In this document: positions 20,420 through 27,836 of the stretch, in pieces
How the letters are laid out: every line of letters begins with the position of its first letter
How positions within the stretch are numbered: position 1 is the stretch's first letter
NCBI GenBank assembly: GCA_000995845.1
Contig: LCEZ01000006.1
Location: 1-28,061 of the forward strand
Direction of reading: 5' to 3'
DNA length: 28,061 nucleotides
DNA from: Parcubacteria group bacterium GW2011_GWD2_43_10
GTDB lineage: Bacteria; Patescibacteriota; Patescibacteriia; Veblenbacterales; UBA10138
The notes under the pieces: model-generated
What the model was told of the DNA's origin: nothing
What the model saw: only the letters and a program-made list of their open reading frames with translations
Database searches by the model: none
Program-made: the position numbers and the translations under genes

Positions 20420-22276
20420 ATGGATAAGTATTATTCAACTGAAGTAGTGCCGTTCGCTATTACAAATTTCCGGCAGCAACAGCGTAAGTTCGGTATTAAG
20501 TTGGACGACCGGCGCCGGCATATGTATATCATTGGTAAATCCGGTACTGGCAAATCAGTTTTGCAAGAGAACATGATATTCACAGACATCAGGGCCGGCA
20601 ATGGTTTAGCCGTAGTTGACCCACACGGCGATCTGGTGGAAAAAGTTTTGGATCTTGTCCCATCTAATCGGGTAAATGATGTGATCTATTTTAACCCCTC
20701 AGATGTTGATTACCCGATTGCTTTTAATCCATTGGAAACAGTTGATCCAAAATACCGACACTTAGTAGCTTCGGGTTTGGTCGGGGTGTTTAAAAAGATT
20801 TGGGCGGATTCCTGGGGGCCGCGCTTAGAGTACATTTTAAGAAATGCCATCTTGAGTTTGTTAGAATATCCTTCCTCTACTTTGTTGGGTATCACCCGTA
20901 TTTTGGTGGATAAATATTATCGCAAAAAAGTTTTGGAAAAAGTGGCTGATCCAGTGGTGCGTTCTTTTTGGATTGATGAATACGATAATTATAATGAGAA
21001 ATTCCGTACCGAAGCGATTTCGCCAATTCAGAATAAAATTGGACAATTTTTATCTTCGGCCGTTATTCGGAATATTGTTGGCCAGCCCAAATCAACCATT
21101 GATTTGCGAAAAATAATGGATGAAAAAAAAGTTTTGCTGATGAATTTATCCAAGGGCAGGGTCGGTGAGGATAACAGCGCTCTCCTCGGGGCCATGATGA
21201 TTACTAAGATTCAACTGGCAGCCATGAGTCGTATAGATATGGCGGAAGAGCAGCGTAAGGATTTTTTCTTGTATGTGGATGAGTTTCAAAACTTTGCTAC
21301 TGAAAGTTTTGCTACGATTTTATCCGAAGCCAGAAAATACCGTTTGAACCTTATTATTGCCCATCAATATATTGAACAATTGGGTGATGTCGTTAAGGCC
21401 GCAGTTTTTGGCAACATTGGTACCATGGTTGTTTTTCGTATTGGGGCGGATGATGCCGAATTCCTAGAAAAAGAATTTGCCCCTATCTTTACGGAAACTG
21501 ATTTGGTTAATTTACCTAATTACCATGTTTATCTTAAATTGATGATTGATGGTGTGACCAGTGATCCTTTTAGCGCTGTCACTATGCCGCCAATTGGCCA
21601 GCGCAACAATAATCGCAATTCAATTATACGAGTATCGCGTGAGCGTTATGCTCAAGATAGGGTCAAGGTTGAGGAAAAAATTCTGCGGTGGGCGGGCGTG
21701 GAGGAAGTGTTTAAGGAAACAGCTCAGGAAGAATCACGCAGTTTGAATGAAGAGGAAGCAACTTATAAAAATGTCCCGGCCCGCAAATTTATACAAACTC
21801 GATCTAATCGTGAACCGGACGAGCCGCCTCGCCTTAATCTAACTCAGCCGCCCAGCGACATGTTTGAAGATAATTGCTGGGTCTGCGGCCGTAAAGTTCT
21901 CTTGCCTTTTAAACCCGATGGCATTAGGCCGGTTTATTGCAAAGAAGACATGAAGAAAATCAGGCAAGGCCTGATCGCTAAACCTAAACCCAGATTAGTG
22001 GTAACTAATGCCGTGCCTGCTGTACCCAGCAGTTTACCCACAGTGGAAGAAGTTAAATCAGCTGAGCCGCCAGCTGCCGTAGTTGAATCTGACAACATTA
22101 CTGTTCCGCCGCTTGGTTCAGAGAATAAACCATTAACTGTTCCTGAGATGCATTTAATTGATGTTTTGTCGGCCGAGCCAGTATCTTTTAAAAAAAATGA
22201 AAGTCCGAAAACTGAACTGAATAACAAATTACATTCAATCAAGCCTAATCAAGTGGTAAGATTCTCCAATGAGTAA
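20420..22276 (+). CDS. DUF87/TraG-VirD4-like ATPase with C-terminal zinc ribbon
   Basis: The 618-aa protein has Walker A IIGKSGTGKSVL (GKSGTGKS at residues 39-46), GLAVVDPHGDLVEKVLDLVP, FNPLE, and Walker B FFLYVDEFQNFAT (about 278-290). Later come ARKYRLNLIIAHQYIEQL and GNIGTMVVFRIGADDA, in the order seen in VirD4/TraG coupling proteins and DUF87/HerA-type motors. No N-terminal membrane helix is present; the upstream partner supplies one. After the motor comes a zinc ribbon (C486, C489, C507, with D510 where a fourth Cys is usual) built around PFKPDGIRPVYC, then a Pro/Glu/Val-rich tail. It overlaps the next gene by eight bases. ATP-driven movement of DNA or protein is likely; the substrate is unknown. 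Confidence 0.82.
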   Translation: MDKYYSTEVVPFAITNFRQQQRKFGIKLDDRRRHMYIIGKSGTGKSVLQENMIFTDIRAGNGLAVVDPHGDLVEKVLDLVPSNRVNDVIYFNPSDVDYPIAFNPLETVDPKYRHLVASGLVGVFKKIWADSWGPRLEYILRNAILSLLEYPSSTLLGITRILVDKYYRKKVLEKVADPVVRSFWIDEYDNYNEKFRTEAISPIQNKIGQFLSSAVIRNIVGQPKSTIDLRKIMDEKKVLLMNLSKGRVGEDNSALLGAMMITKIQLAAMSRIDMAEEQRKDFFLYVDEFQNFATESFATILSEARKYRLNLIIAHQYIEQLGDVVKAAVFGNIGTMVVFRIGADDAEFLEKEFAPIFTETDLVNLPNYHVYLKLMIDGVTSDPFSAVTMPPIGQRNNNRNSIIRVSRERYAQDRVKVEEKILRWAGVEEVFKETAQEESRSLNEEEATYKNVPARKFIQTRSNREPDEPPRLNLTQPPSDMFEDNCWVCGRKVLLPFKPDGIRPVYCKEDMKKIRQGLIAKPKPRLVVTNAVPAVPSSLPTVEEVKSAEPPAAVVESDNITVPPLGSENKPLTVPEMHLIDVLSAEPVSFKKNESPKTELNNKLHSIKPNQVVRFSNE

Positions 22277-23234
22277 GATCAAGAATTCAGATATTACTCG
22301 GTTTATTCAGGCGGTTAGTGATGTCAAGATACAGGGTGCTACCGCCGTGGCTGAGGCGACAATTGATGCCTTGGTTCAGTATTTAGCTGTTGCTCAGATA
22401 CCTGTTCGGGCGACTGATTGGCAAAAATTTGCCAGGTTAGCTGATGAGCTGGCGCAAATCCGCCCTACTGAACCATTGGCGCGGAATTTATCACGTTGGC
22501 TGATTTATGAACTGAAAAAAAATTTTAAAACCCAAAGGAAACCTTTGGATAATTGGTTTTCTCAAGTTAACAAATTAGGTCAAGAATTAAAGTATTTACT
22601 CAAAGAAGCTGATGCTAATTTGAGCGAGGTGGGCAGTAAGTTGGTTGCCAATAATCAAATAATTTTTACTCATTGCCATTCATCGCTGGCTGAAAGTATT
22701 TTAATCAGAGGACGCCAACAACATAAGAAATTTAAAATTTATCATACAGAAACCAGACCCTTATTCCAAGGGCGTATAACTTCACGTCATTTAAAACGAG
22801 CCGGCATCCCAGCAACCATGGTGGCAGACAGCGCCGCCGCTTGGTTAGTTTCAAATCACTCTGGCGATGAGGTAAAAGTTTCTTGGGTATTACTCGGGGC
22901 TGATAGTATTGCTCGTGATGGTTCAGTTATAAATAAGATTGGCAGTTTTGCCATTGCGCTGGCCGCTTATGATTCTGGTATTCCGCTTTATATCGCCAGT
23001 AGTTTATTAAAGATAGATGCGTTAGGGGAGAGTAAAATTGAATTAAGATCAGCGGCCGAGATTTGGCCAAGCGCACCACCCGGGATAAACATTGTAAATT
23101 ATGCATTTGATCGCATACCGGCTAAGTATATAAGAGGTATTATTTGTGAATTTGGCATAATTAAACCAAATAAGGTTTTGGCATTAGCCCGGCAGAAATA
23201 TAAGTCAGTTTTTATGTCAGCAAACAAATATTAA
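22269..23234 (+). CDS. Ribose-1,5-bisphosphate isomerase (eIF-2B-like family)
   Basis: The 321-aa protein aligns with archaeal R15P isomerase (e2b2): IIFTHCHSS (residues 131-139, with Cys136 at the catalytic-Cys position), HTETRPLFQGRITSRHLKRA (159-178), VADSAA, LLGADSIARDGSVINKIGS (208-226, catalytic Asp212), and FDRIPAKYIRGIICEFGII. It converts ribose-1,5-bisphosphate to ribulose-1,5-bisphosphate. The alternative, methylthioribose-1-phosphate isomerase, lacks the ETRP-x-x-QG signature, and the neighbour is the AMP phosphorylase of the same pathway. The ATG overlaps the end of the ATPase gene (stop at 22276), and AMP phosphorylase starts four bases after this stop, so the three genes are coupled. 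Confidence 0.87.
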   Translation: MSKIKNSDITRFIQAVSDVKIQGATAVAEATIDALVQYLAVAQIPVRATDWQKFARLADELAQIRPTEPLARNLSRWLIYELKKNFKTQRKPLDNWFSQVNKLGQELKYLLKEADANLSEVGSKLVANNQIIFTHCHSSLAESILIRGRQQHKKFKIYHTETRPLFQGRITSRHLKRAGIPATMVADSAAAWLVSNHSGDEVKVSWVLLGADSIARDGSVINKIGSFAIALAAYDSGIPLYIASSLLKIDALGESKIELRSAAEIWPSAPPGINIVNYAFDRIPAKYIRGIICEFGIIKPNKVLALARQKYKSVFMSANKY

Positions 23235-23238
23235 AACA

Positions 23239-24735
23239 ATGGCAATTTTTTTAAAGACCAAACGAGTAGATATATCCTCTGGTGGTGAGCCGATGGCAGT
23301 AATGAATCAGGCTGAAGCGGAAAGTTATGGTATTCAGCCGGGTGATCGTGTGCAGGTTAGCTTAGACAAAGGTAAACACCAGGTTGTGACTATGGAAGTA
23401 AGCCAGAGTCGGGTAAGTGCTGGGCAGCTTGGTTTGTGGCGTGAAGCTTATAGTTTATGTAAATGCAAGGACAATACGATTGTTGAAGTTAAACTTTTAT
23501 CGCGCCCGCCATCTATTCAGGCTATACGCAAAAAATTATTAGGTGAGGAATTAAAATATGAAGAAGTACTTTCTATTATAACTGATGTAGTTGAAGGTAA
23601 TTTATCGCCAGTGGAAACAACTTATTATATTGCCTCAGGCTTTGTTAAACCTAATAGCGATCAGGAACTGTATTACCTTTCTAAGGCGATGGCTGAAACT
23701 GGTGAACAGATAAATCTGCCTATTGAGGTGGTAGACAAGCATTCCATTGGTGGTTTACCAGGCAATCGCACCACCATGGTGGTGACACCGATTATAGCGA
23801 GCTTAGGGTTATTTATGCCCAAAACTTCTTCCCGGGCGATTACCAGTCCGGCTGGCACAGCCGACACGATGGAGGTTTTAGCACCAGTTAGTTTCTCTAT
23901 GTCCGAGATACGTCGGATTGTTAAAAAAACTCACGCTTGTTTAGTTTGGGGCGGTGGGTTAAATATTGCACCGGCAGATGACCATATTATTAAACTTTCC
24001 CGCCCCCTAGCGTTAGAACCATATGATAAAATGCTCGTTTCTATCATGGCCAAAAAGGTTGCTATGGGGGTGGATTATTTAGTTATTGATATGCCTGTTG
24101 GTACTACTGCTAAAGTTAAAACCAGAAAAGTGTCTAATTTATTAGAATCAAAATTTGTTTTTTTAGGACGTAAGTTCGGCATGAAAGTTAAAGTCATAAA
24201 AACATTAGCGCGCGAACCGATTGGTCGTGGTGTTGGCCCAGCCTTGGAGGCTCGTGATGTCTTAAGAGTCTTGCAGCGTAAACCATTGAAACCTAATGAC
24301 TTAGAACAAAAGTCGGTTTATTTAGCTGGTGAACTTTTAGAATTTAAAGGTTATTGCCGTCGGGGAGATGGCGAAAGGATTGCTCGGCGTCAGCTTGAAT
24401 CCGGGGCGGCTTGGCGCAAAATGCAAGAGATTATTGAAGCCCAAGGAGGAGATTACAAAATTGATGCCGAAGCTGTGACTGGCGGAACTTACCGCTATGA
24501 AATTCATACTCACCAAGCTGGACGAATTAGTATAATTGATAATCAAGCGATCAATGAAGTTTGTATGAATTTGGGAGCACCTCGTGAAAAGTTAGCTGGC
24601 CTACATTTACATGTGCGTTGGGGCCAGCCTGTAAAAAAAGGCGATAAATTATTCACACTTTATGCGCCCTCAAAAGCTCGGTTGGAATTAGGCATGACCG
24701 CCCACCAGCGCCACCCGATATTTACTATTGTTTAA
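23239..24735 (+). CDS. deoA: AMP phosphorylase (archaeal DeoA type)
   Basis: The enzyme splits AMP with phosphate into adenine and ribose-1,5-bisphosphate. The 498-aa length matches archaeal AMP phosphorylase and includes the extra N-terminal domain (about residues 1-84) that distinguishes it from thymidine phosphorylase (about 440 aa). Signature segments are MAETGEQINL, VVDKHSIGGLPGNRTTMVV (165-183), KTSSRAITSPAGTADTMEVL (195-214), GACLVWGGGLNIAPADD-type (here ACLVWGGGLNIAPADDH) and GRGVGPALEARDVL. It acts with the R15P isomerase four bases upstream to recycle nucleoside monophosphates. Pyrimidine use cannot be excluded from sequence alone. Confidence 0.9.
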   Translation: MAIFLKTKRVDISSGGEPMAVMNQAEAESYGIQPGDRVQVSLDKGKHQVVTMEVSQSRVSAGQLGLWREAYSLCKCKDNTIVEVKLLSRPPSIQAIRKKLLGEELKYEEVLSIITDVVEGNLSPVETTYYIASGFVKPNSDQELYYLSKAMAETGEQINLPIEVVDKHSIGGLPGNRTTMVVTPIIASLGLFMPKTSSRAITSPAGTADTMEVLAPVSFSMSEIRRIVKKTHACLVWGGGLNIAPADDHIIKLSRPLALEPYDKMLVSIMAKKVAMGVDYLVIDMPVGTTAKVKTRKVSNLLESKFVFLGRKFGMKVKVIKTLAREPIGRGVGPALEARDVLRVLQRKPLKPNDLEQKSVYLAGELLEFKGYCRRGDGERIARRQLESGAAWRKMQEIIEAQGGDYKIDAEAVTGGTYRYEIHTHQAGRISIIDNQAINEVCMNLGAPREKLAGLHLHVRWGQPVKKGDKLFTLYAPSKARLELGMTAHQRHPIFTIV

Positions 24736-24786
24736 AATCTAATCATGGTAGGATTATTAATAGCTAATTCTTAATTATGTAAATAT

Positions 24787-25872
24787 ATGGCTGCAAAAAT
24801 TTCTGAACAATTAACAGAATTCATTGCCCGGGCTCGCACTCAGGGCAAACCTGATAATGAGATCAGATCTTTGTTGATCACTTCTGGTTGGGATGAAGGT
24901 TTAGTAAATGGAGCTCTAACACCAGTAGGGGATTTAATGCCACCACCACCACCGGCACCGAAATCAACCGGCCGGGAAATTTTCTTTTATTTGTTGCAAT
25001 TTTTTACTTTAGGAACAGCGGCCGTGTCTTTAGGGGCTGTAGTTTTTGCCATAATCAATAAAAATTTTAGCGATGAAGTAGCCACGTTGTATTATCCCAG
25101 TGCCAATGCGGTGACCGGTGCCCTATCCTCATTGATCGTAGCCTTACCGGTATTTGTGGCAGTAAGTTGGAAATTAATAAGTGATACTAAAGACGGACGC
25201 GCTTCAGTTCGCTCTGGCATTAGACGTGTTTTAACCTACTTAGCTTTATTTTTTGCTTCAGCCACGGTTATTGGCGATGTTATAGCATTGGTTTATCGTT
25301 TTTTGGCGGGTGAAGTTGATAGTAAATTCTTATTGAAAGTTGCTACTATTTTGCTGATCGGTGGTTGGGTTATATGGTATTACTACATTACAATCAAACG
25401 AGATGAAAGAGGGGAAAGTTATCCAGCCAATTGGCATAAAATTCATGTTATTGTCTTAGGTGTCGTGTTTTTGATAGTGGCAATTGGTGGTTTTATGCTT
25501 TCAGGTACACCTCAGGAGCGTCAGAAACTAGTGCGTGACAGTGAGCGGATTATGGAGCTGCAGAATATTTATTGGCAAGCCCAATCATACTATGACCGTG
25601 AAGGTAAGTTAGCAGTTAATTTAACTGAGTTGGCTGGTGGCTATGTGCCGCAAGAGCCATTAGATCCGCTGACTAAAGAACCGTACCGATATATAGTTGG
25701 TGAGGGATTGAATTATCAACTCTGTGCTACTTTTGAAACAGATGATAAACAATTAAACCAGGAAAAGACGCCATATTATGCCGAACCTATTAGTGAAGTA
25801 AATTGGTCTCATCCGGCTGGTAATTATTGTTTTGATCTTAAGGTGACGCCGCGTCTGGTACCGCAACCATAA
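24787..25872 (+). CDS. DUF5671-type membrane protein with pseudopilin-like C-terminus
   Basis: The 361-aa protein begins with a three-helix UBA/CUE-like module (about residues 1-45, ending in ITSGWDEGLVNGAL), a proline linker (PPPPPAPK), and four to five membrane helices (about 65-245) of the DUF5671 type. A soluble C-terminal part (about 255-361), LQNIYWQAQSYYDREGKL ... GGYVPQEPLDPLTKEPYRY, resembles the C-terminal sheet of type II secretion/type IV pilus pseudopilins (GspG-like). No function is known to me. It starts 51 bases after deoA with a weak -10-like TATGTA at 24776-24781 and no Shine-Dalgarno site. Confidence 0.68.
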   Translation: MAAKISEQLTEFIARARTQGKPDNEIRSLLITSGWDEGLVNGALTPVGDLMPPPPPAPKSTGREIFFYLLQFFTLGTAAVSLGAVVFAIINKNFSDEVATLYYPSANAVTGALSSLIVALPVFVAVSWKLISDTKDGRASVRSGIRRVLTYLALFFASATVIGDVIALVYRFLAGEVDSKFLLKVATILLIGGWVIWYYYITIKRDERGESYPANWHKIHVIVLGVVFLIVAIGGFMLSGTPQERQKLVRDSERIMELQNIYWQAQSYYDREGKLAVNLTELAGGYVPQEPLDPLTKEPYRYIVGEGLNYQLCATFETDDKQLNQEKTPYYAEPISEVNWSHPAGNYCFDLKVTPRLVPQP

Positions 25873-25902
25873 ATATTAATTAATAATCTAAATAAAATCA
25901 TT

Positions 25903-26151
25903 ATGCGAGTACGTGTAGATAGAGATCTTTGTATTGGTGCAGCTTCCTGCATTGCGCTTTTACCAGAAGTTTTTGAACTAGACGAGGAGGGTAAGGCTAT
26001 TATTAAAAGTTTAAAAGGTACTAAAACGAGTGACTGGACCGATGGTAAGGAGTTGTCAAAAGATTTGCAAATGATTTTAGAAGCCGCGCGTTCCTGCCCG
26101 ACCAATGCCATATTTATTGAAGACGATGAGGGTAAGCAGATTTATCCTTAA
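25903..26151 (+). CDS. Ferredoxin with three-cysteine cluster motif
   Basis: The 82-aa protein matches small bacterial ferredoxins: VDRDLCIGAASCIALLPEVF and, near the end, AARSCPTNAIFIED. The usual CxxCxxC reads C10-I-G-A13-A-S-C16, so the second cysteine is Ala, and the remote Cys is C65. Three cysteines predict a [3Fe-4S] cluster, or a [4Fe-4S] cluster with an outside ligand. It acts as a soluble electron carrier; no redox partner is adjacent. The start follows an AT-rich 30-base gap with no ribosome-binding site. The length and the DEEG loop are normal for the family. Confidence 0.88.
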   Translation: MRVRVDRDLCIGAASCIALLPEVFELDEEGKAIIKSLKGTKTSDWTDGKELSKDLQMILEAARSCPTNAIFIEDDEGKQIYP

Positions 26152-26204
26152 GTTACTTAGCTGATTTTTATTAATTTGTCTTAGTGGTTTTATGATGAGT
26201 CCTC

Positions 26205-26233
26205 TTGACAAGATTGTTTAGATGGTGTATATT
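26205..26233 (+). promoter_or_regulatory. Promoter of the CAP-domain gene
   Basis: TTGACA (26205-26210), 17 bases, TATATT (26228-26233), about 30 bases of leader before ATG 26269. The stretch from -35 onward (CTTGACAAGATT) recurs at the promoter near 27698, which suggests shared ancestry or regulation of the two surface-protein genes. Confidence 0.75.
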
Positions 26234-26268
26234 TTAATGTTTCAATATAACCAGTAACCATAAGCCTA

Positions 26269-27582
26269 ATGAAACTATTTTTTAGCAAATGTAAGCACTA
26301 CTCACACCGGGGTTTGTTACACCTCTGGGATCATTTTGTGCCTCATGAGCGAAATTATCATCATCCCCATGTGCTAAAGCACCGGGTTTTAGCTGGTTAC
26401 AGTATTTTACTGGTTTTGCTTAAAGTTCTGGCGATCATAGCACCAATTGCCCTGCCTTCTTCCAGTTTATATTCCAGTGCAATCACACCGGAAAATATAG
26501 TTAATCTGACCAATCAGACCAGAGATAATTTAGATCTTCCTAAATTAGCGGTTAATGATTTATTAACCCAAGCAGCTGCTGCTAAAGCTCAAGACATGGC
26601 GGCTAACAATTATTTTGCGCATATTAGCCCTTCAGGGTTAACTCCATGGAGCTGGATGATTCAAGCTGGTTATAAGTATAAATATGCGGGTGAGAACTTA
26701 GCAGTTCATTTTACTTCAGCCGAGGGTGTACAAGAAGGCTGGTTGGCTAGCCCATCACACCGGTCAAATATTGTTAATCAAAATTATACGGAAATAGGTA
26801 TTGGAGTAGTCATGGGAGAATTTGAGGGTTATCCCACAACTTTTGTGGTGCAAATGTTTGGCACATCTTCAACCGCAACTCAGCCAATAGCGGTTGTAAC
26901 AGTACCACCCTCAACCTCAACAACTACACCAGTTATAACTCCATCAGCCCCACAGCAGCCTGAAGTAGCTTCAGCTACTGAACCAGTAGTAGAACCAGAA
27001 CCAGTTCAACCAGTGGTAACTCCAGAACCTGTTAAAACAGAACCAGTCACTGCCCCACTGCCAGTTTTAATCCCCACTTTGGATGAATCAAGTGTGGCCA
27101 TAGTTCAGCAAGATGGTTATTATGATGTTAAGTTGAGCATGTTAAATGCTAATTCAGTGACCGCTTATTTAGGTTCTGATTGGAGTCAGCTCACCAATTC
27201 AGCTGATCAACCCAATATTTGGTCAGGACAAATCGCTTACAATAAAACAACATTAGGCCAAAATGGAGAGCAGTTATCAGTGGTAGCTGCTTCGGCCAGC
27301 GGTGAAACCGAACGTTATACTTTAGCCTGGGTCGCACCTGATATTAAAACTCAGAATTTCTATACCTTTAATGAAGGCAGTGATCGTTACGCCAAATTGT
27401 TCGGTTTCCTCACCATTCATAATCTTAATGACTCGGTAAGGCAATTTTACTTTTTCTTCATGGTTTTCCTAGTAGCCGCCTTACTTATCAATATCTTGGT
27501 TAAGGTCCGCATCCAAAAAGTATCAATTATTGGCCATACAGTATTTGTTCTGGCTTTGGCGGTGATATTGTCAATAATTTAA
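26269..27582 (+). CDS. CAP/SCP-domain surface protein anchored at both ends
   Basis: The 437-aa protein has a basic His-rich N-terminus, a membrane segment (about residues 40-62), then a CAP domain (about 75-200): NLTNQTRDNLDLPKLAVN, YFAHISPSGLTPW (H118), YAGENLA, GWLASPSHRSNIVNQNYTEI (H164), IGIGVV. His and Glu fit the CAP cavity residues. A Thr/Pro/Val/Glu-rich stalk (about 200-275) and a second beta-rich domain (about 280-365) follow, then two C-terminal hydrophobic segments (about 390-435). The CAP domain faces outside; such bacterial proteins are poorly understood and may bind lipids or act in wall remodelling. It starts at ATG 26269 behind a good promoter, with no Shine-Dalgarno site, and ends at a strong terminator. 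Confidence 0.82.
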   Translation: MKLFFSKCKHYSHRGLLHLWDHFVPHERNYHHPHVLKHRVLAGYSILLVLLKVLAIIAPIALPSSSLYSSAITPENIVNLTNQTRDNLDLPKLAVNDLLTQAAAAKAQDMAANNYFAHISPSGLTPWSWMIQAGYKYKYAGENLAVHFTSAEGVQEGWLASPSHRSNIVNQNYTEIGIGVVMGEFEGYPTTFVVQMFGTSSTATQPIAVVTVPPSTSTTTPVITPSAPQQPEVASATEPVVEPEPVQPVVTPEPVKTEPVTAPLPVLIPTLDESSVAIVQQDGYYDVKLSMLNANSVTAYLGSDWSQLTNSADQPNIWSGQIAYNKTTLGQNGEQLSVVAASASGETERYTLAWVAPDIKTQNFYTFNEGSDRYAKLFGFLTIHNLNDSVRQFYFFFMVFLVAALLINILVKVRIQKVSIIGHTVFVLALAVILSII

Positions 27583-27595
27583 AGGTTAATTCCCA

Positions 27596-27628
27596 GGACC
27601 TTGGCTCAAGAGCCAGGGTCCTTTTATT
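27596..27628 (+). terminator. Intrinsic terminator of the CAP-domain gene
   Basis: GGACC-T-TGGCT (27596-27606), loop, AGCCA-G-GGTCC (27611-27621), followed by TTTTATTTTT. Stem of ten base pairs with one internal mismatch. Confidence 0.88.
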
Positions 27629-27697
27629 TTTGGTCCTTTTATTTTTTAAGTCAAAAGTGCTAAGGTGCGGTTGTTTAAAGTTGTTAATATATAGCCC

Positions 27698-27726
27698 TTG
27701 ACAAGATTAAATATTTGTGATAAGGT
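27698..27726 (+). promoter_or_regulatory. Promoter of the DUF11-type gene
   Basis: Perfect TTGACA (27698-27703), 17 bases, TAAGGT (27721-27726). The predicted start, about 27733, leaves a leader of about 104 bases. Confidence 0.65.
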
Positions 27727-27752
27727 CAATTACTAATTTTCAAATCATTAAT

Positions 27753-27830
27753 AGCCGGTTATGATATCGGCTCGGAGTTAATTAAATGGTAGTGGGCTAT
27801 ATAAAACAAGCCCATGGCCAGTTAAAGGAG
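27753..27830 (+). promoter_or_regulatory. Structured 5' leader and ribosome-binding site of the DUF11-type gene
   Basis: The leader folds into two hairpins: AGCCG (27753-27757) with CGGCT (27768-27772), and TGGGCT (27793-27798) with AGCCCA (27809-27814). AAAGGAG (27824-27830) is a strong Shine-Dalgarno site six bases before ATG 27837. The second hairpin ends ten bases before it, so a regulated leader is possible, but I recognise no riboswitch class. Confidence 0.5.
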
Positions 27831-27836
27831 ATACTT

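Noticed and set aside
22269..23234. Methylthioribose-1-phosphate isomerase or eIF-2B translation factor
   Set aside because: The ETRP-x-x-QG and GADSI motifs and the adjacent AMP phosphorylase fit R15P isomerase better.
23239..24735. Thymidine or pyrimidine phosphorylase
   Set aside because: The extra N-terminal domain and about 500-residue length match archaeal AMP phosphorylase, as does the neighbouring isomerase.
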